Notes under the pieces: model-generated
What the model saw: only the letters and a program-made list of their open reading frames with translations
Databases searched by the model: none
What the model was told of the DNA's origin: nothing
Assembly (NCBI GenBank): GCA_021234155.1
Contig: JAJEKV010000025.1
Coordinates: 14,998,390 to 15,062,389 of the forward strand
DNA length: 64,000 bases
From: Isoetes taiwanensis
Taxonomy: Eukaryota; Streptophyta; Lycopodiopsida; Isoetales; Isoetaceae
Direction of reading: 5' to 3'
Part shown: piece by piece, positions 50,230 through 61,272 of the stretch
Numbering within the stretch: the first letter of the stretch is position 1
Layout of the letters: each line of letters opens with the position of its first letter
Made by a program: the position numbers and the translations under genes

Positions 50230-50935
50230 AAAATTACTTGGGATCAGGAGGACAGGATCAATTGTCCAGTGATCCGGGAGAAGGATCTCTCGTATCCGGA
50301 GGGCCATTATCAATGTTGAGAGGGTGATCGGGGCCGGGATCACCAAGAATGTGATTCCTTCCTCCGGGATCCCTAGACGTCCGACAAATAAAAAAAAGAG
50401 ACCATGGCAAATACCTGACCATTAAAAAATCCCGTCCATGATTGGCGATCGAGGAGGAATCAATAGGTGATCGGAGGGCCGGTATCACCCATGCGGATGA
50501 TTAGTTCTCAGGATCCCGGACATTGACAAATAAAAAAGGAGACCATGGCAATTACATAACCAATTAAAATCCTAGAAAATCGGGTTCCTAATGGTGATCC
50601 CGGAGGTGGGGATCACCAACACGTGATCCCGTCCTCCGGGATCACCAGCTCGCGGACGGGAAAATTTTGAAAACCTTAGAACCTTTAGAGAAAAAAAATT
50701 AAAAAAGAATCCATCGGCCTGATGGTGATCCCGGAGGCGGGGATCACCAACACGTGATCCAGCCCTCCGGGATCACCAGCTCGCGGACGGAAAAAATTTG
50801 AAAACCTTAGAACCTTAGAACCTTAGTAGAGGAAAAATTAAAAAGAATTGCGTCCCGCGATGGTGATCGAGGGGAGATCTCACTGCGTGATCCCGCCTCT
50901 AAAGGGATCACGATATGACGGCAGGACATAGACAC
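50230..50935. repeat. GATCCCG palindrome array, second inner cluster
   Basis: About four degenerate units of the same family as 48,780-49,345, with spacers of the ACAAATAAAAAA...GACCATGGCAA type. Two near-identical units lie at about 50,585-50,660 and 50,712-50,790 (GTGATCCCGGAGG, then CACGTGATCC, then CTCCGGGATCACC). Confidence 0.87.
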
Positions 50936-52350
50936 TTTACCATTACATTACATTTAGTGATATGCATTGAAAGATTGAGAAATACAAGTTCTGAAAGTCA
51001 TGTTTCAGGCCCCAAAATTTGGGAATCATGGCGCCTTGCATGAAGCCTCCATCTCAACCTCCTTCCAACTCTTCCTTGCTTTCTTCACCTTTATGTTTTC
51101 CAAGTTCTATCACAGCTTCAGCCGTGACAAACTAGTACCACAATTGACCTCCAAGGTAAGCTCGTAGACTTGATATATTAGTGCTCGTGCAGCTATGTCA
51201 TCAATTTTCTCAAGTCTAAAGTGAGCTGCCTCGGAGAGAATCGAGTTGCAACTAAAATGTTAGGATCTTTTCAAGCCCTAGACATCACTCTAGTAATTCT
51301 GCCTCCAAGGAGGCTCCGAGTCTTCTTCAAGTCCACTTTGGCGCTTGTTTGCAAGGGAGACTCTTCCCCTCCATATTACCTCAAGCACCTCGGATCCCGG
51401 TCTCCACAACTCTCTTGCACGGGTCAGATGGCTTCGTGTGGTCCATGCCCCCACCTAGTGTCCCATATTGGGAACCCAACACCTGTAAAGAGATCTTGAT
51501 CCACAGTAATTGCCAAGCATTTGCATAACTTTTACCTGATGCTTACATAGATTACCCTTGGCTCCCAAGGGCAATCAGGCAACATGCCCAATTCTTGTGT
51601 GCTCGGCCCAGCAAAATCTGAGCCTGTCTAAGAGTGCGCTCGGTTTGCACTTCAGCCTCGCCCTCCCTCGAAGTTGGTAAATGTGACTTGTTCGTCGGGC
51701 AATATTCGAAGCGCCTCTAATTACTCTACTATTTGTTCTTGTGAGGTGTTTACTATAAATCCATGTTCCTTCATAGACCTAGAACATAGCTATATATCAA
51801 TCATTTGCAAGGTAAATTAGACTAGGTAGTGGTATATAAATGTTACCTCGTGTAAGCCATGTATGTGTCTCCACATTGTTAGTGAGAATGTAGAGCAACC
51901 AGTCAATTCTCCTTTCGGAAGTGCACGTTTACATATGCCTAGGACGCTTAACTTAAGGGCGACATGTCTCTATGGCGTATTGGTCTCTTGAGTTGGAGTG
52001 CATGTATATTCTTGTAGCCAATACCCATTCACATATGTTCTTAGTCCACTCCTTACTCATATGGGTAGGCAATTTAGGGTATTGAGGATACTTCCTCACC
52101 AACTCTTCCAACCTCTTGATAGCCTCTTTCTTAACAGACTTCCTGCGTACTCATGACCATACTCATTGTCCCCTCACGGGACCCTCTGCCTTGTACATTA
52201 TATTCCCGAGCTCCTTGAACATTTCATTTCTATGCACCTTACTCCTTACATTTTTACTTAGCCACTTAATCCGGGCTCTTCTCATGCCAAATGCATATTT
52301 GCATGAGCACGCTTGAGAAAACCTACAAGTGCACAATGTCAGTCCATAGT
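50936..52350 (-). other. Probable C-terminal region of the MULE transposase, not resolvable
   Basis: It lies directly downstream of the transposase core on minus. Pieces such as SLRKLMT and ALPKGELTGC are readable, but I see no clear SWIM zinc finger. The catalytic Glu region cannot be placed. No plus-strand gene is convincing here. Confidence 0.35.
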
Positions 52351-52351
52351 G

Positions 52352-53660
52352 TTAGAAAGTATGCAAGAAAGTATAAGAAGGGAGAAGGGTGACAAATTGC
52401 CAGGCATTACTTACATTTTTTACGGCCTTGAATTCAGCATCAGCATCGTCAGTAATGATGCAAGAAGGGTGCCAATCCGGATCATCCAGGCATAATGAAT
52501 CCTTTAGTGCTTTCAACCACTTAGTTATAGCCCTAGTTTTTTGAGAATTGGTTATGACATATGCCATTGGCAAGCCATTGCAATGGTCATCGAAGGCAAT
52601 GAGTGTAAAAAGATAGTACCTGCATAATAGAAACCAATAGCTCTCATTGGATCTAGAATTGAAATGCTATAGCCATTTTAAATGGACTATGGAAAAGATC
52701 TAGAATGGAAATGAACCCAAAGTAGTGTACCTCTTGTCATTAGTTTTGAAGGTTGCATCCATGCAAATGGCCCTATTCTTTCCAAACTTCAGCATTGCCT
52801 CTCTTTGGATTGGAGTCATCACTCCCAATTGGAACATGTCACCATGTTCATACAAGAACACAGACTCTAGATGTTGTTGCACCCACATGTTGATGCTAGT
52901 GGGAAGGTCTTCATGTAGCTTCCAAGTGTTTCTAACAACACTCTTCTCAATGTTGTAAACATCCCAGATCTTCAGCATGTCATCCCTACACATACTATCC
53001 TTGCCATGCATATCTAGTTTAAATCTCCACCTCTCCTCGTGCATGTTCATAACACTGGGGTGTGCCAATGCACTCCAGCTTTTCTCTAACCCATTCCCTC
53101 AATTTTTGAGAGATCCACGTGCTAGCTTGAATCGATACCTTTCTCGTCAACAAATTTACCACGGGAAGGCTCACCTTGGAGATTTCTATGCTCAAACCCA
53201 TAATAAGTAACTTGCGCAGCATTCCGAGAAGGTAGAGTTGCCTTAATGGTAAAATGGCATTGGCAGCCCCTACGCACACTCTCACCCCTCTTAACTCTTT
53301 TCCTCGTGTGCCAGTTGGCGTGGTCCATCAAGAACCACGCCGCTGTTCAAAGTCTTGTCTTGGGGACCATATGTGCACCAATACCTATTTTGAGTATTCA
53401 AAATTAGTGCATGAAAGTAGTGCATGTACATCTAAGAATTAAATATACTGCTACAATGTTTTTACTACAGAAACACCAGCAGTGAAACTAGAGGATAGGG
53501 TTTAGAAATACATACCTCTTCATAGTCAAATAAGAATCCCCTGTTGGCCTCTTTAGCACCCTCTCGGGATTGGAACTCCTTAAGTAGAAGCCGCGCGGTG
53601 CCACACAATTTCTTTGCTCTCCAAGAATGAAGTCTTCAATCCGGTTTTGTTGGGAAGTAG
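52352..53660 (-). pseudogene. Mutator-like (MULE) transposase remnant
   Basis: MULE transposases cut and paste the element. Reading minus 5' to 3': a FAR1-like stretch FQSREGAKEANRGFLFDYEE (about 53,590-53,515); RRGCQCHFTIKATLP and VTYYGFEHRN (53,260-53,200), a zinc-binding N-terminal piece; and MHEERWRFKLDMHGKDSMCR. Then come LGVMTPIQREAMLKFGKNRA and ICMDATFKTNDKRY (52,765-52,715) with the first catalytic Asp. After an intron-like gap, PMAYVITNSQKTRAITKWL and CIITDDADAEFKAVKN (52,570-52,425) carry the second catalytic Asp. Frameshifts separate the parts. It is the largest gene of the TIR element and is convergent with the zinc-finger/Ulp1 remnants. Confidence 0.85.
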
Positions 53661-54089
53661 AGTCCGGACAAAGCATTTCTCCACCTCCCATCTGAGTGGA
53701 ACTTGATGCTCTTCGGGGAAACGGTGTAGGTTGCCGGGTCTAAAATGCCATTAGGGGGTGACTCACATGTATTTCAGCACCTTGTTGGGAATGGCGAGAA
53801 AGGGAGCTCGATATACGTTCTTACCTCCTAAAAAAATAATCTTAAGCGTATAAATACCCGCTATCTTCTCCTCCAGCCCCCAAACGCCCATAGCTGCCGT
53901 GCCACTTCGAACATCCGTCTGTGCATATGCGCGAGCGCCAGAAATTCTCGAAGACGAATGTGGGATCCCGGAGTGGTTCCGACATCCTGTGTGTGTCCGT
54001 GATCTCAATGGTTGGTCCGGTAATGGTGGGCATCTTCAAAACCGGGCCGCGACGACAACTACATCGCCGCCACCACGATGCCATGCATA

Positions 54090-54590
54090 AAATACGGGGA
54101 TCCCAGAGGCGGGATCGCCTCATCCTCGGGCCACGCAAAGGTGATCCCAGAGGGCTGCCATCAAAGGCCTCCGGATCCCAGGCCGGGATATCCCGGGCGT
54201 ATATCTAAGGCCGATATCGGGCGAAGCGATGGCGACCCGAGGAGGGGATCAGGGGTCGGGATTCGGGATCTTGGAGGAGGGATTCACCACGGTCGTGATA
54301 TCGGAAGGCCATATCGCCACGGCATGGGGATCCCGCAGGCCGGATCGTGTTGGTGATTCCTGACGGGCGGGATCGTCGGGGTGGTACTTTTATGGTGATA
54401 CCGAGTATGGGAACACCCACCGGCGACCCGGTCGTGGCTGGAAGCCGACGTCGATTAAAAGTGTGGCCCCTCACGCGCCAAGACGGTGAAATGGAGGGTT
54501 CGAACGGTTCCGCCGAGCCTGGTGGTGACACCGGAGGACGGTATTTTTACTTCCGGGATCCCCGAAACCAGGGTAAGGCTATCCTGAGCC
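54090..54590. repeat. Right terminal inverted repeat and subterminal GATCCCG cluster
   Basis: 54,370-54,590 pairs with the left end. 54,090-54,370 has repeated GGGATCCC/GGCGGGATCG and GATATCGG motifs, parallel to 45,720-45,915. The last base before host-like sequence is 54,590. Confidence 0.83.
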
Positions 54591-55097
54591 CTGAGGTCAC
54601 AAGAACGTTGCCTGGCTTTAAATCCCAGTGGATGATACCCTTTTGATGAAGATCCTGTATAGCTAGAGCAAGATTTCGAATAAGAAGAGCCGCTTCCTTT
54701 TCACATAGCCGGCCTTTCTTGACCATTACATAAACAAGCTACATTCGCACAATTCCATGATCAAGTGCCAGAATCCCTCGTCTTTGATTACTTCATGTAT
54801 ATGCACTATGCCAGGGCTGCTGGCTAATTTTTACATGATCTCCATTTCCTTGATCGGCTCTGTGTCTCCTACCCAGATGATTTTGCAAGCAAACTCTTTC
54901 TTACCTCCTCTTTTACTTCTGCAGAGAAAAACCATAGCTTGGCCACCGCTGCCGATTTCCTTAAGCATATCATAGCTCTCCAAAAGATTGGGAAATAAAG
55001 CAGAGTAATTGTAGTTGAGAAGCTCTTCATCTGTCTCCTGCGTCTCCATCTCCATACTCAGAATTCTGTAATGCCAACACAATGCAAATGCAGACAT
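54591..55097 (-). pseudogene. Protein kinase gene, copy B, truncated by the TIR element
   Basis: The frame from 55,097 reads MSAFALCWHYRILSMEME, then LLESYDMLKEIGSGGQAMVF, FACKIIWVGDTEPIKEMEIM and a stop. Homology to copy A continues in shifted frames through GIVHIHEVIKDEGFWHLIM to LPGNVLVTS-type sequence at 54,600. The catalytic loop survives, but DFG, APE and the whole C-lobe are missing, because sequence similarity stops at 54,591, the first base outside the TIR. Its N-terminus differs from copy A and may show the original start. A codon deletion (Gln before PIKEME) and frame lesions make it non-functional. Confidence 0.85.
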
Positions 55098-55374
55098 TCT
55101 TATACCCCTGTAGTTGTCTCTGACTCTGCACTTTCCGTGTTTTCTAAAGTATCAGTTCTAAAATATCAGTTCTGACTCTGCACTTTCCGTGTTCTAAAAT
55201 ATCGGGAAAAAGCCAAGATATTTGTTTGCTGTCCGTCCGATGTTAGCACGATCCCAAAGCCAACTATCCGGCCCGTTGATGCACAAACACATTAACATGC
55301 TCGCAGAAACAGAAGCAGAAAGTACACACAGGGTTGGTGGCATTTAGAATATGACGAATTCCTTGGAAACACAG
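55098..55374. promoter_or_regulatory. Divergent intergenic region (copy B)
   Basis: Counterpart of 21,213-21,363, longer by the 254 bp missing in copy A. It contains a local duplication of the TCTGACTCTGCACTTTCCGT type at about 55,116-55,195. Promoter function is inferred only from the head-to-head arrangement. Confidence 0.3.
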
Positions 55375-55882
55375 GAATGCTTCACAAAGTTTCGACGATA
55401 TTTCACAATCTGCTGCGGTTTCTATTGATAAAATGCTTATGGAGCCATTGGGTTTTAGCGTTGATCAGCTGATGGTGCTCTTCTTCTTTTTCAATCATTC
55501 ATTCTCATACTTATGTTCTATCTATTTATTGAGCAGGAGCTTGCAGGTTTGAGTGTTGCTTCAGCTATTTCAGAGGTGTTACATACTTATAACCATGTAA
55601 ATATCGTTGAATTATTCTATCTTTCATGGCCCAGCACTTGATAGTACCTTGTCTCCAGTAGGCACTTGCCTTTACAATCTTATTTTGTGTCCAACTCGCT
55701 TTGGCATTTCACAGGTGTATCCTGTAGCTGAATATAAACGTGTCCTTGTACTATGTGGTCCCTGGAACAATGGCGGGGATGGATTGGTTGCAGCTCGGCA
55801 TCTTCATCATTTTGGTTACAAGCCATGCATATGTTACCCCAAACAAACTGGAAAATCATTATATTAAGGCCTTGTCACACAA
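55375..55882 (+). pseudogene. PDX3-like gene, copy B: first three epimerase exons only
   Basis: Exon 1 (55,375-55,474) has lost about 10 bp compared with copy A. Exon 2 (55,537-55,575) is an intact 39 bp, ELAGLSVASAISE. Exon 3 (55,715-55,882) is in frame through [18 protein letters not shown] and [17 protein letters not shown]. It then meets TAA at LY-stop-GLVTQ, where the family has a sense codon, before GTAAGT. The NNGGDG loop is intact here but Gly reads Trp before it, as in copy A. No downstream exons follow. It is a truncated pseudogene, with lesions different from those of copy A. Confidence 0.85.
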
Positions 55883-56200
55883 GTAAGTTCTCATTTTGCT
55901 TCTCAATGCACATTCCATGTTTCAAGCAGAATAAACCATTGAAGGTCTTTTAATTCTCATGGCTTTAAAGTAGATACCATTATGTCTTCATCTTGAGTTT
56001 GAAGTGCAAAAGATAGCTACAACTGCCTAGTATTACTACATCCAGCATATAGCAGGAAAGTTCCCACAAGATAATGCACATAGAAATCGAAAAGGGAGGA
56101 AGGATAAAAATGTTCTCCTTCTTTTCACCTTCTCTGGATTTAGTTTGAATTGGTAATGAAAAATATTTACTTTGTCGTGGAAATTTCCAAAAAACTACTG

Positions 56201-56290
56201 TTCTAGTGAGCCAATGCTTCAGAACTAGTGTTCTAGTGAGCCATTGCTTCAGAACTAGTGTTCTAGTGAGCCACTGCTTCAGAACTAGTC
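56201..56290. repeat. 30 bp tandem repeat, three copies
   Basis: TTCTAGTGAGCCA, a variable base, TGCTTCAGAACTAG and a spacer TG make a 30 bp unit repeated exactly three times. It sits about 15 bp beyond the end of the segmental duplication. Confidence 0.95.
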
Positions 56291-56812
56291 TTTGAATGAA
56301 CTACTGTTTGATGAAGTTATGTTTTAAACGGTTGATTTGTGGTTGATTGGTAGCTCCGCTTAGATAGCACCACCAAGGTGGTTTACTGTTTTAAACAAAA
56401 TGATAAAAAACAAGAAAATTCCACTTTGTGGACGTTTACGTTAAATATAAATGGGTAACGGGACGAGAGGAGGCCTCGATCTGTTACAGCTTGTCGTTTG
56501 AGCTCTGTAAAGGTAAATATGTTTAGCTTTTGCAGACCAAAAATACAAGTTCAAAGTTTCCACAATGTAGGTAGCTAGCAACAAATGAAATTGGAACGGA
56601 TTTGTTGGCAATGAACTGTTTATGAATTGTTTATCCCATATGCACACTTTTATATTGCAGGCAGAACATATGAATTAAGCATAACATTCTCCATACAAGT
56701 TTTAGGCAACATTAACAAAACCTGCCCATAGTTGCAACACAAAAACAGACCAGCCGTGACATAATTTAGAAACAAAAGGAGCTTGCAATTCAAGATGTCA
56801 TTTAATGAATTC
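56291..56812. other. Non-coding stretch downstream of the pogo-like transposase
   Basis: AT-rich. Should hold the 3' UTR and one terminal inverted repeat of the pogo-like element, but I could not find a matching pair of ends. Confidence 0.4.
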
Positions 56813-59166
56813 CTATGTACCCTGCATCACAAATACAACAATTTTATGAGAGATTCTGTCATCTACATTTGACTTTGCATGAAAGACTTACCCAGCGATC
56901 AAGTGCACCTTCAAATTGTGACTCTTCTTCATCGTGAACTGTAAAAATTGCATCATTCTCTGGCAACTACAAAAGACAAAAATAAATCAAAGATTGATAC
57001 CAAATTCATTTCAATGGCATGCCAATTGAAGCAAACCTTATCCATCTCCTCCTTAACATTGCATGATGAATTTCTGTCATAATCCTCTCTATGGTTGACA
57101 CCTCCCTCAACATTTCCATGCATCTCCAATAGAGGCAAGCCTTGTCTCGATCTAAGCCTATTTCTTGCTATTAGTCTCCTCTGCTTTGCCTCCATATTCA
57201 AGGGTCTTTGCTGCCCAAAAATTTCAGCCACACGAGACTTACCTTGAGGGTATAATTGATGTCTAAGCCTCCTGGTTGATGCCTCAAGCTCCATATGTGC
57301 CTTCTTATTTGCCTCTCTTTCTTCTCTCCTCTCATGTGCCCTCTTCATGGCTTCGATCTTTTCAGCTTTCTTTCTTTGTTGCTCCATCTTCTTGGTGGCA
57401 ATACGTTCATACCTCAATCTAATTTCCAAATCTCGTCTTGCCTTTTCCTTTATTAATAAATGACAAAATTCATCACTTGTGACATGCACTTTTCCTCTTA
57501 GATCAGGGGCTATCATTCTATTGCCTTCCATGTTTAATGCTTGACGGATTGTGGGCTGAGATAAATTAGGGAATGCTGAGCTCGTTGCCAAAAGAATGGG
57601 TCTTCCCTCTTGCATTTGTAGGGCTGCTGCAGATGGACCAGCCATGCATGTGGTACTAGTATGCTCATGACTGCCCATATTCAGGTCATTTGGAATTGGT
57701 CCTTCTCCTAGCATTTGCCCATGCATTTGTGGGGCTGCTATTGATGGGCCAACAATGAATATGTCATTATTTGGCTCTTGCTTGGCCATATCCATACCGA
57801 TATTGCCCTCTTGCCTCATAGGTGTGTCAATCCAAGCTTGAGTCTTGATTGGATGGTATTTAATATAATCATTATGAATGGGCTTGGCCTCAATGGCTTC
57901 ATCATCATTAGACTGTTTTTTATCAACAAATGCACAATCTTCCTCCTCAAGGGCCTGATTGTGAATGGGGTCATCCTCATCAAGTGGCTGATTCACCGCA
58001 TTATACTTTTGAAACTTGGTTGCTACAGCAAGAGGTGTTACTTTCATATGCACAAATGGCCAAATTCCAGTAGCTCTAAAACCTGAAATGATGTTTAATG
58101 GGGTAAGTGACTCTGTGGCTGCCTCGGAAATCATAGCAGCAATGTCTTCTCTTTTTGGCTCGACCTTGCCTCTCCCCAACATGTATCTTGCTCTAAGTTT
58201 TCTAAATGCAATCTTGAAAGGGCCAAAACACGATACATCAAGCGGCTGTAATGCATGGGATGTATGTGCAGGTAAAATGGCAAAGTGAAGTCCCCTTTCT
58301 TTTGCTGCAAGAATGACCTCAAGGTCTACGTGACTCTTGTGCCCATCCATGATAAGCAAATGTGGTTGTTCTGGACTGACACCTCCAGGTACCCTCTTGC
58401 TGAAATGGTCCAGCCATGAGTGAAATAGTTGGCTAGTCATCCAAGCCTGGGGTTGGACAGCCATGATAGCTCCCTCCTCACATCTAGCAATGCAGTCATC
58501 CCTTAGCCTAGCCCTTTTGAAAATATAAAAGCTTGGAAGTTTATGTCCCTCAGCATTGACACATACCAAAGTGGTGACCCATTCGGTGTTTTGCATGACC
58601 ACCTCATGCACATTTCTCACTCCCCTTTGTGCCAAAATCTTCATGCCACTTAACTTACCAGCTTGAATACCTATTTCATCTGCATTCCAGATTCTAGAAG
58701 GTGGAAAATTGAACTGCATGTAAAGTTCATGTAAAGTAACATACCAATACCTCAAATTGCTCTCATTCATTGCCTTGGCTCGGGACACTTCTAGTGTTTC
58801 TATGCTTCTCAAAGACACATTAGGATGTCGACCCTTAAACAAACGCCACCATTTGTATCCTGGGACACCAGAACCACATAGTTCGCCTGCTCTCTCCCTA
58901 AGTTCATCTAAAGTTACTGCAAGACCTCTTTGAGCTCTATCTAATGCCCATTCTTCAAGTTCCTTTTCCTGGTCAGAAGTCAATACTGTTGGACTGTTTT
59001 GTTGCTTGTGAGTAGTTCTACCATAAAGCCAATCCCTTATTGAAGATTCAGGAATCCCAAATCTTCTACTAGCCTCTCTTATGGAAATCAAATTATCACT
59101 CACCATTTCAACTGCATCCATCATTTGCTGCTCAGTCCACTTCCCTCGTCCACGTGCAGCTACCAT
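56813..59166 (-). CDS. Pogo/Tigger-like (CENP-B-type) DDE transposase, apparently intact
   Basis: It would cut and insert a Tc1/mariner-pogo type transposon. The first exon, 59,166-57,037, is open for 710 codons from MVAARGRGKW. Residues 9-50 are a psq-type helix-turn-helix (SIREASRRFGIPESSIRDW) and about 60-125 a CENP-B-type DNA-binding domain (WWRLFKGRHPNVSLR). The catalytic domain follows: D163 in WNADEIG, D274 in LLIMDGHKSH and D310 in HALQPLDVSCFGPFK, a DD35D triad. A Glu/Lys/Arg-rich coiled coil lies at about 600-650. GT/AG sites suggest a 70-base intron (57,036-56,967), a 75-base exon with codons LPENDAIFTVHDEEESQFEG and on (56,966-56,892), and a second 70-base intron. The last exon would be two codons and a stop (56,821-56,813). 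Without splicing the frame reads on to 56,953. The long frame, unlike its neighbours, has no lesion. Confidence 0.9.
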
Positions 59167-60417
59167 GGTGGTTGCTCTTCACATGTTCAGCAAAAGACAT
59201 AGAATTTTTGATATACTGGGTTCCTCCTGCAGTCTCGATTCTCGCTGGGTCTAGAACTGCAGACAAGATAAATCAGACTGGTTAAGTAACAGATGCAAGA
59301 TTTAACAACCAAAGCTAACCTGCATTTTTCCTTCATAGCACTAACGCAAGCAAGCTGCTGAATATTTAAGAAAAATATCAGAAAGTTACAATTCTAGGTA
59401 ATTCCATTTTACAACCTGTTGCAAAAGAAACGAGAAGGAGAACTTCGAACTCGTACAGTGGTGTTGACAGTGCCCTTTTTACATTTCTTCTGAGGCTGAA
59501 TTGTACCATAAGACTTTCACACTCTCAGATTTCATTCTCTCCACATACATGTTTACGGTTTCCGAGCAAACCAGTTGATCCTCAGTAAAGAAGGCGAAAA
59601 TTTACAGAACAAAAACATTTGCAATATGAAGGAAAACTCCCCCATTCTACCACATATTCAGTAGGATTGGCTCGTTTAGCCTTGCAGATGAGCAAGTCTT
59701 CTCTGTTAGGCTGGTCGCCAAACTTCTGCCTAAACAGTTGGTTGGGTTAAGGTGAGATCAACGTCTTCAACAGGATAATTTCTATATCGAAGCATCTGTA
59801 TAAGTAACAGTTTGTTGGTTGATGTAAATTCAGTTGCTCTGCCCATCAAACTGTTGCGACATAGACAAGCTTTTGCTCTGGGTTCACACGGATTTTGCTG
59901 GCCATATATACATGTATCCAGTCAGTCACTTCCCGCCCATCCAATCCGACATCCTATTACAGTCACCAGTGAGTGTCGTCACGACAGCGCAGCGCCAGCA
60001 AATATTGTGTTTTTGATTATCAGAAAAATAAATTCTCCATCCACCAGTAAATTGTAAATGCCATAAGAATTAAGAATACCCGTGCATTAAATGCTATTAA
60101 GAATTAAGAATACCATTACATTAAATACTTGTAAGAAAGAGCACTAGTCACTTCTATTGTGTGAAATAAACTAGCCTAGCTTGGTTCGGGAAATTTTTTA
60201 GCCTACATCATTAAGTTTCCTAGAGTTTTGAACATGTCCGGCAAGCTATAAAGCTATTCTTTAAAATTGGTGGAAAAAGGAAAAACTCTTAATTATAGTG
60301 TGAAATTTTCGTGCTATTATTTTGCCTATGTTTTAATTTCAGAAAGTAATCGGACACATGGGCTTAAATCTCGGTATTTCCCAAACCAAATAAATTAGTA
60401 TTTTAAACATCCACTAG

Positions 60418-60625
60418 AAACCAGCAGGCCTATATTTCTCATATCGAAAATAGAGAAATAAAAAATATGAAAAAATAAAAAATTTAGAGAAACCAGCAGC
60501 CTTATAACAAAAAGTACCAACAAGCTATGCTTGTCACATCCAAATTAAATGAAACAAAAAAATAAAAAAAATATGAAAAGACAATCATTCTACAAAGACC
60601 AGCAGCCTATAAGAAATTGTACTAT
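60418..60625. repeat. Imperfect tandem repeat, ACCAGCAG...CTAT plus A-rich spacer
   Basis: AACCAGCAGGCCTAT, AACCAGCAGCCTTATAA and ACCAGCAGCCTATAA occur about 80-105 bp apart with AAAATATGAAAA-type spacers between them. Confidence 0.7.
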
Positions 60626-61182
60626 CTATCTACCTATGCCTATCACACCCACACCCAATATCAAAAAATAAATATATAGATAGCAAAATTAGAGAAAATA
60701 AAAAAATACTAGAAACGTGTGCCTGGCGATGTCGGGCATTAATCATGGACGCCTAGAATAGGTAGTTTTCATGGAGTTTGCAGATGAACTAAAAAGTTGG
60801 TAAATATAATAATGTCTATGAGTTAATGGACTAAAAAGTTGCTCAATGTAATCATGTCTATGAGTTAATGAAGTGCAAAATGTGAAGGGTTTAGAGTTTG
60901 TGTGAAAGGGTTTAGCCTAGGGATGTCAAGGCATTAGCAAAAACAGTTTTGGAAAATATGAAGAATTCCATGGTTTTATGGAAAACTTCACGAGATTTTT
61001 TTTTTTAATTTAGACAATTCTTGGAAAGTCATTCAGGGTTTAGGGATGTGGGGCATTAGCCATGGATGGGGTAGGAATAATGGAAAGCCTAGAGTTACTT
61101 GACTTAAAAAATGTTGCTTCTTCTTTATCAAAGCACGCATTGACATGCTTTATGAAAGCATCCTATAGTTGATAGAATTACC

Positions 61183-61272
61183 TGCTTCATCTATGAGTTG
61201 CATGTTACATACATCCTTCAAGTTCTTTATTTCATCTATGAGTTGCATGTTACATCCTTCAAGTTCTTTAGA
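61183..61272. repeat. Tandem duplication, unit about 41-45 bp
   Basis: TTCATCTATGAGTTGCATGT, TACATCCTTCAAGTTCTTTA is repeated twice head-to-tail; the first copy has an extra ACATA. Confidence 0.93.

Larger units (their letters stand above)
45476..54590. mobile_element. 9.1 kb Mutator-like DNA transposon with long terminal inverted repeats
   Basis: The left end GGCTCGGGATAG, then CTTACCCTGGTTTCGGGG, matches the reverse complement of the right end (GGCTCAGGATAG, CTTACCCTGGTTTCGGGG). Two inner blocks also match at similar distances from each end: a CGTCTTG...GCGTGAGGGGCC block about 105-125 bp in, and a GGTGTTCCC...GGTATCACC block about 175-190 bp in. Inside are a C2H2 zinc-finger remnant and a Ulp1-protease remnant on plus and a MULE transposase remnant on minus. 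Several arrays of GATCCCG palindromes are also present. No target-site duplication is visible (left flank ends ACCACCAC, right flank starts CTGAGGTCA). All genes carry frameshifts, so this copy looks inactive. Confidence 0.82.
54591..56185. repeat. Segmental duplication, copy B
   Basis: Same orientation and order as 20,804-22,190 (kinase 5' half on minus, spacer, PDX3-like exons on plus). It ends near 56,185, just before the 30 bp tandem repeat at 56,201. Confidence 0.92.

Noticed and set aside
48780-50935. CRISPR-like array
   Set aside because: The repeats are degenerate foldbacks with similar, not unique, spacers, in a plant transposon; no cas genes.
51221-51499. Plus-strand 92-codon frame in the TIR element
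   Set aside because: No motif; it is antisense to the region that should hold the transposase C-terminus.
45467-54599. Target-site duplication of the TIR element
   Set aside because: The left flank (ACCACCAC) and the right flank (CTGAGGTCA) do not match at any length from 3 to 11 bases.
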